Notes: generated from the sequence alone by a model not told the origin. DNA of 5,273 nt from Chloroflexota bacterium (GCA_019242065.1 JAFAWJ010000435.1:1-5273); one strand, 5' to 3'; counted from the stretch's first letter, positions 1-5,056 are shown. Numbers and translations: made by a program.

Positions 1-94
1 GATGCCCGCGCGCGTCGAAGCCGTCGGCGACCTGTGGGCTGACGTGGCCAAACGCGGGCGGTCACTGAAGAGCGCTCTCAACAAGCTGTCATAG
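1..94 (+). CDS. ligD: LigD-type polymerase paralogue, C-terminal end only (5' part outside window)
   Basis: This is the 3' end of an open frame entering from the left edge; the first full codon is at 2-4 and the TAG stop at 92-94. Its 30 residues (MPARVEAVGDLW...ALNKLS) are identical to residues 258-287 of the complete LigD-type polymerase on the opposite strand at 627-1490. Over the 94 nt the two copies differ at only three bases: ctg/ttg Leu, ctg/ctc Leu and tca/tct Ser. All three are synonymous, and similarity drops sharply right after the stop. I infer a second, convergently oriented copy that is or recently was under protein-level selection. Whether the rest of the gene is intact lies outside the window; it could be only a duplicated 3' fragment. 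The role would be that of the full copy, an archaeo-eukaryotic-primase-type polymerase of non-homologous end joining. Confidence 0.72.
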   Translation, partial: MPARVEAVGDLWADVAKRGRSLKSALNKLS

Positions 95-107
95 GGTTTT
101 CTTGGAC

Positions 108-179
108 GGACCCCGCGCATGCGCGGGGTCCCAGAGTGGCGCATGCGCCACTCTGCCCAGCGGTGCATGCACCGCTGGG
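108..179. repeat. Three abutting perfect 24-bp palindromes (left array)
   Basis: Three perfect palindromes follow one another with no spacer: 108-131, 132-155 and 156-179. Their left halves are GGACCCCGCGCA, CAGAGTGGCGCA and CCCAGCGGTGCA, and each right half is the exact reverse complement. All share a GCATGC centre while the outer parts differ. Each could form a strong hairpin in RNA or single-stranded DNA, or a cruciform in duplex DNA. The array starts 13 nt after the ligD stop, so a 3'-end processing, stability or termination role is possible. No T-tract follows, so these are not standard intrinsic terminators. I do not recognise the family. Loosely comparable known elements are REP-type extragenic palindromes. 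Confidence 0.9.
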
Positions 180-197
180 TGCTAGCGCAACGGATCA

Positions 198-214
198 GGG
201 GGCCTGCGGCCCCC
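198..214. repeat. GC-rich hairpin (7-bp stem, TGC loop) in the shared block
   Basis: GGGGGCC at 198-204 pairs with GGCCCCC at 208-214 around a TGC loop. It is followed by a C-rich stretch, the motif gttcgctgcgctc, and a second small hairpin of GGGG (241-244) with CCCC (248-251). The element is repeated in inverse orientation at 501-517, together with AACGG/CCGTT pairing that would extend the stem. No T-run follows. It may be a terminator-like or REP-like element; the function is not known. Confidence 0.6.
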
Positions 215-271
215 CGCCCCCGTTCGCTGCGCTCACTCCCGGGGCGTCCCCCCGCGTTGCGTACTGTCCGC

Positions 272-442
272 GTGTGGGAGCTTTGACATTCTCAGTAACT
301 ACTGTGTCTGTTCGTATCGGATGACAACATCCTGTTGCCAATAGCATTGTAAAAAGGGTTCTTTCGGGATTGGCCGTCGGTGGTCGAACTACCCCGACGA
401 TGGTCTCTACGTCATGGTCAGTTGTTGTCACAGACTGATCAA
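272..442. other. Non-symmetric centre of the inverted repeat; no convincing gene
   Basis: These ~170 bases lie between the arms and are clearly less GC-rich than the surroundings. An open frame crosses them on the minus strand (195-620), but it also runs through the palindromes and has no recognisable domain, so I do not call it. Visible elements are a perfect TTGACA at 283-288, with only a poor -10 candidate (TCTGTT, 307-312) 18 nt on, and several small stems. Two stems compete: GGATG/CATCC (319-332) and CAACA/TGTTG (325-337). Others are GTCGG/CCGAC (376-398) and GGTCAGT/ACTGATC with one G-T pair (416-440). A small RNA is possible but unproven. Confidence 0.4.
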
Positions 443-500
443 CCGCGGCTAGCACGTACGCGGGGGGTCGCCCCGGGAGCGAGCGCAGCGAACGGGGGCG

Positions 501-517
501 GGGGGCCGCAGGCCCCC
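501..517. repeat. GC-rich hairpin, inverse copy of the one at 198-214
   Basis: GGGGGCC at 501-507 pairs with GGCCCCC at 511-517 around GCA. AACGG (491-495) and CCGTT (522-526) flank it and could form an outer stem. The adjacent motif gagcgagcgcagcgaac (479-493) matches the left arm in inverse orientation with one change. Confidence 0.58.
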
Positions 518-535
518 TGATCCGTTGCGTCAGCA

Positions 536-608
536 CCCAGCGGTGCATGCACCGCTGGGCACCAGGGCGCATGCGCCCTGGTGAGGAGTTCGCGCATGCG
601 CGAACTCC
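536..608. repeat. Three perfect 24-bp palindromes (right array)
   Basis: The palindromes lie at 536-559, 560-583 and 585-608, with a single A at 584 between the last two. Their left halves are CCCAGCGGTGCA, CACCAGGGCGCA and GGAGTTCGCGCA. The first is identical to 156-179. The other two sit where 132-155 and 108-131 sit in the left arm, but differ at four and three positions per half. Every change is matched on the opposite half, so all remain perfect palindromes around GCATGC. The array ends 18 nt from the stop codon of the minus-strand ligD gene. Confidence 0.9.
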
Positions 609-626
609 CTCCAAACACAAACGAGT

Positions 627-1490
627 CTAAGAGAGCTTGTTGAGAGCGCTCTTCAATGACCGCCCGCGTTTGGCCACGTCAGCCCACAGGTCGCCGACGG
701 CTTCGACGCGCGCGGGCATCTCCCGCAGCGTGAAGCTTTGCGGCGCGACCTTCCCGCTCTCGACTTCCTCCCACGTGCACGGCGCCGAAACCGGCGCACC
801 CGCCCGGGCCCGCAGCGCGTACGCCGCCGCGAACGTCGCGCTGTAGCCGTTGCGACCGACGTCCACGTAAATCCGCCCACCCCGCTCCGCCTTGCTGAAC
901 TCCAGGGTCAGATGCTCGGGGTCGCGCGCCACCACCACCCGCCCCACGGCCTGGCTGAAACCCGCCACCTCGTCGAACCCGAGCGACCGATCCAGTGGCA
1001 CCACGATGTGGAAGCCCTTCGAGCCCGACGTCTTGACCCAGCTCGGCAGCCCCAGTTCGGCCAGGACGTCGCGCACCAGCAGCGCCGCCGATCGCAGCGT
1101 GTCGAGCTCTTCTTCGGCTGAAGGGTCGAGATCGAAGACGCACACGTCCGGCTGAAACAGCTTCGGCGTGCGCGAAGCCCACACGTGGGGCGTGATGCAG
1201 TTCTGGTTGGCCAGCCACTCGAGCGACCGCGCGTCGTCGACGATCGGATAATGGACGACACCCCCGCGCTTCGGCGCCTCGACCCGCTCCAGCCACTCCG
1301 GAAACCCCCTGGAGACGTCCTTCTGCAGAAAGCCGCCCGCGCCGATGCCACTCGGATACCGCTCCATGGTGACCGGCCGTCCGCGCAGGTGCGGCAGCAT
1401 CAGCGCCGCCACGGCCGCGTAGTACGCCGCGACCTCGCCTTTGGTGATCCCGTCGTCAGGGAACATGAGCTTGTCCGGGTGACTGATCAC
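627..1490 (-). CDS. ligD: Stand-alone LigD-type polymerase (archaeo-eukaryotic primase fold)
   Basis: The 287-residue product matches the polymerase domain of bacterial LigD in length and motifs, with no ligase or phosphoesterase domain attached. It opens with MISHPDKLMFPDDGITKGEV, as LigD polymerases typically do (HPDK..FP...TK). The metal-binding motif FDLDP puts Asp at 120 and 122. SGSKGFHIVVPL is at 155-166, and YVDVGRNGYSATF supplies a third Asp at 210. CITPHVWASR (98-107) holds the conserved His. In known systems this enzyme fills gaps and adds ribo- or deoxynucleotides at breaks during Ku-dependent end joining; no ku or ligase gene is in the window. The start is GTG at 1490-1488, supported by TAGGA about 5 nt upstream and by N-terminal family similarity. 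A convergent copy of its 3' end lies at 1-94, and 26 nt separate it from the divergent dioxygenase gene. Confidence 0.93.
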   Translation of the reverse strand: MISHPDKLMFPDDGITKGEVAAYYAAVAALMLPHLRGRPVTMERYPSGIGAGGFLQKDVSRGFPEWLERVEAPKRGGVVHYPIVDDARSLEWLANQNCITPHVWASRTPKLFQPDVCVFDLDPSAEEELDTLRSAALLVRDVLAELGLPSWVKTSGSKGFHIVVPLDRSLGFDEVAGFSQAVGRVVVARDPEHLTLEFSKAERGGRIYVDVGRNGYSATFAAAYALRARAGAPVSAPCTWEEVESGKVAPQSFTLREMPARVEAVGDLWADVAKRGRSLKSALNKLS

Positions 1491-1516
1491 GCACGTCCTA
1501 CGGTACGCTAGGAGGC
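1491..1516. promoter_or_regulatory. Compact divergent promoter with overlapping -10 boxes
   Basis: Only 26 nt separate the GTG of ligD (-) from the ATG of the dioxygenase (+). On the + strand TACGCT (1504-1509) fits TANNNT and lies exactly 7 nt before the ATG, so transcription could begin at the A of ATG. On the - strand TACCGT (1505-1500) lies 9 nt before the GTG. The two boxes overlap at a GTAC centre (1503-1506). A GTGACT at 1479-1484 is a possible but poor -35 for the + gene. AGGAGG (1510-1515) is only 1 nt from the ATG, too close for normal ribosome positioning. This is inference from sequence only. Confidence 0.45.
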
Positions 1517-2386
1517 ATGACGAGCACGAGCACCGGGATCAAACTCACGCGACTGTCCCACGTCGGGCTGCGCGCCAACGACATGAGCAAGCAGGCCGAG
1601 TTCTATACGGCGCGCTGGGGCCTGGAGCCCATCGACGAGGGCGGCCAGCAGATGTTCCTGCGCGGCGACGGACCCGACCACCACGTGCTCACGCTCCACG
1701 CCGGCTCTGAAGCCGCGGGCCTCGATCACTTCGCATTCGAGGTGGCCAACCCCGACGACCTCGACCGCGCTGCCGACGTGCTCGCATCGCTCGGCCACGA
1801 GATCGTGACGCCGCCGACTCAAGACCTCGAGCCTGGCGTCGCCCGCGCCATCCGCTTCAAGGACCCGGACGGCAACGTCGTCGAGCTGGTCGCCGGTGTC
1901 GACCAGGTGCGCGATCCGTACGGCGCGCGCGACGTCAAGCCGACAGTGCTCAATCACGTCGTGCTGGAGACCACGAACCGGCCCGCCCTGGAACAGTTTT
2001 ACGGTGGCGTGCTCGGCTTCAAACTCTCGGACACCCTGCCAGAGTTCATGACCTTCTGGCGCTGCAACGCCAACCACCACTCACTGGCGTTTGCCAATAC
2101 GCGCGGCGGGCGCGCCGGCTTGAACCACGCCGCGTTCGAGGTTCGCGATTGGAACGAGCTGATGCGCGGCGTGTTCTTCCTGGGCGAGCATGGCGTCAAG
2201 CGCATGTGGGGACCCGGCCGTCACCTGGCCGGCAACAACCTGTTTTCGTATTACTTCGATCCCGAAGGCAACGTCGTCGAATACACGTGTGAGGTGGAGC
2301 AGATCACCAACGACGACTACGTGCCGCCCATCCGCCCGCTGGTTCCCGATCAGTGGGGCTCGTTCCCACCCGGCGCCGGCCGCTAA
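1517..2386 (+). CDS. Extradiol ring-cleavage dioxygenase-type protein, two VOC domains
   Basis: This 289-residue protein has two vicinal-oxygen-chelate domains (about 11-130 and 143-262), the build of type I extradiol dioxygenases such as catechol 2,3-dioxygenase and BphC. The C-terminal domain carries the expected Fe(II) triad: His147 (LNHVVLE), His204 (GLNHAAFEV) and Glu255 (NVVEYT). Second-shell residues seen in extradiol enzymes are also present: NANHHSLAF (184-192), WGPGRH (231-236) and YYFDPEGN (245-252). The N-terminal domain also shows His15 (LSHVGL), His71 (LDHFAFEV) and Glu123 (NVVELV). The likely reaction is oxygen-dependent meta cleavage of a catechol-like substrate in the cytoplasm; the substrate is unknown. 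The ATG at 1517 is preferred because family similarity begins at residue 11, although AGGAGG sits unusually close. It converges on the MBL hydrolase, with 3 nt between stops. Confidence 0.88.
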   Translation: MTSTSTGIKLTRLSHVGLRANDMSKQAEFYTARWGLEPIDEGGQQMFLRGDGPDHHVLTLHAGSEAAGLDHFAFEVANPDDLDRAADVLASLGHEIVTPPTQDLEPGVARAIRFKDPDGNVVELVAGVDQVRDPYGARDVKPTVLNHVVLETTNRPALEQFYGGVLGFKLSDTLPEFMTFWRCNANHHSLAFANTRGGRAGLNHAAFEVRDWNELMRGVFFLGEHGVKRMWGPGRHLAGNNLFSYYFDPEGNVVEYTCEVEQITNDDYVPPIRPLVPDQWGSFPPGAGR

Positions 2387-2389
2387 GGG

Positions 2390-3259
2390 CTAACGACTCG
2401 CGACCGCCTGGCGCGCCACCACGTGCTTGTAGACGTTGCGAACGTTCCGCTCGGTGAGCGCGTCACTCATCGGAAACAGCCGCTGGCCAATCGGGTACGG
2501 GTCCACCGTGCGCACGACGTCGAGCGGCTGCGCCACCGCTTCGTCTTCGCTCAGGCCGCGGCGGACGTAGTCCTCCACGACGCCGATCCAGTTGTGGATG
2601 ATCTGCGCCTGCTCGGATAAGTAGCGCTTGTCGCACGGCTCGCCGTGACCGGGCACGATCGTCTCGACGTCCAGTTGGCCGATCGCCTCCAGCGCGGTGA
2701 GCCACTCCCACGGATCGGCTTCCTGCACAAAGGTCTTGCACTTGAAGAAGACGTTGTCACCGGTGAAGACCACCCCGCGCGACGGGATGTAGACCGACGT
2801 TTGCGGCGGCGTGTGACCCGGATGATGGATCAGGTGCACCGTCTCGTTGCCGAGCTCAACATCCAGCGAGGACGAAAACGTGCGCGTCGGAGGATTGGGC
2901 GGATAGTCCGGATGGTTGAACAGCCACACGCTGGCGGGATCGGTGGTGCGCATGGTGTCCAGGACGGCGGCGCCGGTCATCATGGGCAGCGCCTCGGCGT
3001 AGCGGGCGACCATGCGCTCCTGGCCGAGCACCTCCACCCCCGGGAAATACGCGTTGCCGCGAATGTGGTCCGGGTGCGGCTCGGTATTGACCAGGTACCG
3101 CGGCCGCCCATGCTCGTGGATGCGCTCGCGCCAGCGCACCGCGTCGATCGGCTGCTGCGGCGTGTCGATCATGAACACGCCGTCGCTGGTGCTCACAAAG
3201 CCCGGATTGCAGCCCCAGAAGTAAATCTCGGCATAGACGCCCTCAGCTACACGTCGCAT
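2390..3259 (-). CDS. Metallo-beta-lactamase-fold metallohydrolase
   Basis: The 289-residue product has an MBL fold. Its metal motif NTEPHPDHIRGN (58-69) gives Glu60, His62, Asp64 and His65, so the first His of the usual HxHxDH is Glu. Further ligands are His149 (HHPGHT), Asp168 (FTGDN) and His205 (VPGHGEP). The N terminus (GVYAEIYFWGCNPGFV) and IDTP (31-34) are typical of the fold. Related proteins hydrolyse thioesters, lactones, phosphodiesters or sulfate esters, and no substrate can be assigned here. The frame stays open upstream to 3814, but that stretch is antisense to the next gene. MBL similarity starts right after the ATG at 3259-3257, which I take as the start. No Shine-Dalgarno is visible. 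TATCGT lies exactly 7 nt before the ATG, which suggests a leaderless transcript. No signal peptide is seen, so it is probably cytoplasmic. Confidence 0.87.
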   Translation of the reverse strand: MRRVAEGVYAEIYFWGCNPGFVSTSDGVFMIDTPQQPIDAVRWRERIHEHGRPRYLVNTEPHPDHIRGNAYFPGVEVLGQERMVARYAEALPMMTGAAVLDTMRTTDPASVWLFNHPDYPPNPPTRTFSSSLDVELGNETVHLIHHPGHTPPQTSVYIPSRGVVFTGDNVFFKCKTFVQEADPWEWLTALEAIGQLDVETIVPGHGEPCDKRYLSEQAQIIHNWIGVVEDYVRRGLSEDEAVAQPLDVVRTVDPYPIGQRLFPMSDALTERNVRNVYKHVVARQAVASR

Positions 3260-3325
3260 ACGGCCTACGATACGCGCCCCGCCGAGCAACGGCGTTATGC
3301 TGAAGCGATACCTCGGAGGTCTGCC
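3260..3325. promoter_or_regulatory. Divergent promoter region between MBL and VOC genes
   Basis: These 66 nt lie between divergent starts. On the - strand TATCGT (3272-3267) is a -10-like box 7 nt before the MBL ATG. On the + strand TATGCT (3296-3301) is a -10-like box for the VOC gene and would leave a leader of roughly 18 nt containing its Shine-Dalgarno. No clear -35 matches or operator palindromes were found. Confidence 0.42.
3315..3320 (+). promoter_or_regulatory. Strong Shine-Dalgarno (GGAGGT) fixing the VOC start
   Basis: GGAGGT ends 5 nt before the ATG at 3326. The same frame is open back to 2645, so this site, together with the start of recognisable protein, decides the start. The upstream part of the frame is antisense to the MBL gene. 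Confidence 0.85.
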
Positions 3326-4564
3326 ATGGTTCTCAACGTCGAGCGCCCACCTACTCCCCAGGCGCGCGAGCGCTTCGATGTCGGCGGCGTCCTGCTCGAT
3401 CGACCCTTCCGCATCCGACGCCTCGGCCACTTCGGCGTCAACGTCGACAACGTCGAGGCCGGCATCCACTTTTATAGCGACCTGCTCGGCTTCACCGTCT
3501 CCGACGAGATCAACTTCGGCGCCCGACTCACCGACGAGCAGCGCGCCGCCCTCGGCCCGAATGCCCCGACCCTGGGCTACTTCACCCGCTTCGGCACCGA
3601 TCACCATGCCTTCGTCCTGTTCCCGCGCCAGGCGTTCGCCTCGGGTGAGCCCGATCGCATCACCATCAACCAGATCACCTGGCAGGTCGGTAGCCTGGCT
3701 GAGGTCGTCGCCGGCAGCCGCTACTTCGAGGATCTGGGCATCAACGTGCGCCGCTCCGGCCGCGACACGCCCGGCTCCAACTGGCATACCTATCCGCTGG
3801 ACCCGGACGGGCACACCAACGAGCTGTACTACGGCATCGAGCAGGTCGGCTGGGAGGGCTACTCCAAGCCGCGCTCGATGTACAACCGCGGCTTCCGCGA
3901 GCGCCCACCCCTGCCCCAGATGTCCGAATCCGACGAGGTCGACGCCGCGCTGAGCGAGGGCATCGACCTGGAGTCCGGCTTCCGTCCCACCGAGAAGAAC
4001 CTGCGCACCTTCGATGTCGACGGTATCCTGCTGGCCCGGCCGTTCAAAATCGTGCGCATCGGTCCAGTCCGTATCTTCGTCGACGACGTGCAGCGCTCGC
4101 GGGCGTTCTACGAATCAGTGATGGGGCTGAGTGTCTCGCAGACCGTGACCTGGAACGGTCATGAATGCGTGTTCATGCGCGTCAACACCGAGCACCACTC
4201 GCTCGCGCTCTATCCCGCCGCGCTGCGCGAGTCTCTTGGCCTCAGCCCACATACGACGTTGATGTCGTTTGGTCTTCAGTTGGCCAACTACCGTCAGCTG
4301 CGCAACGCCGTGGGTTTCCTGCGCGAGCGCGGCGTGCAGGTGCGCGACCTGCCGCCGGAGCTGTCGCCGGGCATCGACTACAGCTGCCTCGCCATCGACC
4401 CCGCGGGTCACGCGGTGCAGCTGTACTACTACATGCAGCAGCTGCCACCGCCCTCCTCGAGCCTGTCGGCCCCCGGCGCCGAAAACATCGAGGCCTGGCC
4501 GGCGACAGTCGAAGCCCGCCCCGATACCTTCCTGGGCGAGCCCTACCTCGGTCCCTGGGGATAA
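3326..4564 (+). CDS. Two-domain VOC/extradiol-dioxygenase-like protein with degenerate metal sites
   Basis: This 412-residue protein is an internal duplication. FDVGGVLLDRPFRIRRLG (17-34) and FDVDGILLARPFKIVRIG (229-246) each begin a VOC domain (about 30-172 and 242-370), joined by a linker rich in Pro and acidic residues (175-228). Both domains keep the His-His motif (TDHHAFVLF 91-99; TEHHSLALY 288-296) and the final strand (NELYYG; VQLYYY). In domain 1 the ligand positions read His35, Gln116 and Glu166. In domain 2 they read Pro247, Ser314 and Gln365, so all three are lost. This is unlike BphC-type enzymes, where the C-terminal domain carries the intact triad. It may bind a different metal, act as a partner of the neighbouring dioxygenase, or serve as a binding protein. 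The tail after 372 is Pro/Ser-rich and ends LGEPYLGPWG. The family call is secure; the activity is unknown. Confidence 0.83.
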   Translation: MVLNVERPPTPQARERFDVGGVLLDRPFRIRRLGHFGVNVDNVEAGIHFYSDLLGFTVSDEINFGARLTDEQRAALGPNAPTLGYFTRFGTDHHAFVLFPRQAFASGEPDRITINQITWQVGSLAEVVAGSRYFEDLGINVRRSGRDTPGSNWHTYPLDPDGHTNELYYGIEQVGWEGYSKPRSMYNRGFRERPPLPQMSESDEVDAALSEGIDLESGFRPTEKNLRTFDVDGILLARPFKIVRIGPVRIFVDDVQRSRAFYESVMGLSVSQTVTWNGHECVFMRVNTEHHSLALYPAALRESLGLSPHTTLMSFGLQLANYRQLRNAVGFLRERGVQVRDLPPELSPGIDYSCLAIDPAGHAVQLYYYMQQLPPPSSSLSAPGAENIEAWPATVEARPDTFLGEPYLGPWG

Positions 4565-4591
4565 AATCTAATCACAGACAATTCCCAGGTT

Positions 4592-4598
4592 GAGAGGA
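4592..4598 (+). promoter_or_regulatory. Possible ribosome binding site GAGAGGA, long spacing
   Basis: GAGAGGA ends 14 nt before the ATG at 4613, longer than usual. A CATACT at 4599-4604 could instead be a -10 box giving a near-leaderless transcript. The 48-nt gap after the VOC stop holds no terminator-like hairpin, so read-through from the VOC gene is possible. Confidence 0.3.
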
Positions 4599-4612
4599 CA
4601 TACTTCTCCGGC

Positions 4613-5056
4613 ATGAAACTTCTGTCAGGGTGGCGCGCCGCGCTGGTCGTCCTTGTAGCGCTGGTCGTCGTCGCCCTGCTGCTGACGGCCTTCTTCTGGC
4701 TGGCAGTTGTCGCCGGTGTCATCGCCGGCGTCGCCGCCTTCAACCTCCTGGCCGTCCCGCGCCTCGCCCGCCGCCTGCGCGTCCCCGAGCTGGCCATCGT
4801 CGCCAGCTTGCTGGTCGTTCTTGCAGTCGGCGGCTTCCTGGTCGGCGGCCCCGTCGCCGCGGCGGCCGGCACCGTCGCCTGGTTAGTGGGTGTCCTCGGC
4901 CCGCGCCTGGTCCTGCGCCGTTTCCGGCAACAGCTCGAGCTTGCCGAGCTGCGCACGCAAAGCGGCCGTCCCGTCGTCGTCGACCTCGAACGTGCGCCCA
5001 TAGGTGCTGGTGCGGCGGATGACGACGCCGTAGTCACCTTCCGTCGCCCCGAGTGA
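4613..5056 (+). CDS. Small hydrophobic membrane protein of unknown function
   Basis: I do not recognise this 147-residue protein. Residues 10-46 form one long hydrophobic stretch, enough for two membrane helices, and are followed by a basic loop (VPRLARRLRVP, 48-58). A second hydrophobic stretch covers 59-100, again enough for two helices, and is closed by RLVLRRFRQQ. The remaining tail (about 101-147) is soluble and ends in TFRRPE. The basic loops suggest a cytoplasmic position by the positive-inside rule. Codons 91-147 are antisense to the recognisable C-terminal coding part of a decayed hyuB gene, so the tail may be recent or non-native. It follows the VOC gene on the same strand by 48 nt. 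I am moderately sure it is a real gene, given the coherent hydrophobic pattern, but less sure of its C terminus. Confidence 0.55.
   Translation: MKLLSGWRAALVVLVALVVVALLLTAFFWLAVVAGVIAGVAAFNLLAVPRLARRLRVPELAIVASLLVVLAVGGFLVGGPVAAAAGTVAWLVGVLGPRLVLRRFRQQLELAELRTQSGRPVVVDLERAPIGAGAADDDAVVTFRRPE

Larger units (their letters stand above)
1..271 (+). repeat. Left arm of a ~270-bp imperfect inverted repeat
   Basis: Read outward from the coding end, this arm contains the ligD 3' end (1-94), a 13-nt linker, three 24-bp palindromes (108-179) and a conserved block (180-~262). The reverse complement of 443-722 has the same order. The block 180-262 matches the other arm with a few substitutions, for example tgctagcgcaacgg against tgctgacgcaacgg. 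Similarity fades over about 262-271. The non-identical linkers and palindromes argue against a simple fold-back artefact, but a chimeric metagenomic join is not excluded. Confidence 0.82.
443..722 (-). repeat. Right arm of the ~270-bp imperfect inverted repeat
   Basis: The reverse complement of this stretch reads in the same order as 1-271: ligD 3' end, linker, three palindromes, GGGGGCC hairpin and a second GGGG/CCCC hairpin (464-474). The coding part differs from the left arm at 3 of 94 bases. The linkers (95-107 and 609-626) are not recognisably similar. The third palindrome is identical in both arms, and the block next to it nearly so. Confidence 0.82.

Noticed and set aside
108..608. CRISPR array or integron attC site
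   Set aside because: The palindromes abut with no spacers of constant length, and there are no cas genes, no integrase and no attC R/L box pattern.
111..608. Intrinsic terminators at the palindromes
   Set aside because: The hairpins are strong and well placed after the stops, but no T-run follows any of them on either strand, so I list them as repeats and not terminators.
195..620. 141-codon minus-strand open frame across the inverted-repeat region
   Set aside because: It runs through perfect palindromes and GC hairpins, has no recognisable domain or good ribosome site, and its start lies inside the palindrome array flank. Low stop density is expected in such GC-rich sequence.
94..626. MITE or insertion-sequence remnant with terminal inverted repeats
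   Set aside because: The inverted repeat continues into the coding ends of both ligD-type genes. No target-site duplication or transposase trace is visible, so a simple element boundary cannot be placed.
1..722. Pure fold-back sequencing or assembly artefact
   Set aside because: The two arms differ by synonymous coding changes, unrelated linkers and seven compensated palindrome changes, which a copied read would not produce. A join between two strains is still possible and is noted in the findings.
2645..3325. N-terminal extension of the VOC frame (the frame is open from 2645)
   Set aside because: This stretch is antisense to the MBL gene, has Arg-rich shadow composition and lies upstream of a strong Shine-Dalgarno and the ATG at 3326.
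3260..3814. N-terminal extension of the MBL frame
   Set aside because: It is antisense to the VOC gene and low in complexity. The MBL fold begins directly at the ATG at 3259, which has a suitably placed -10-like box.
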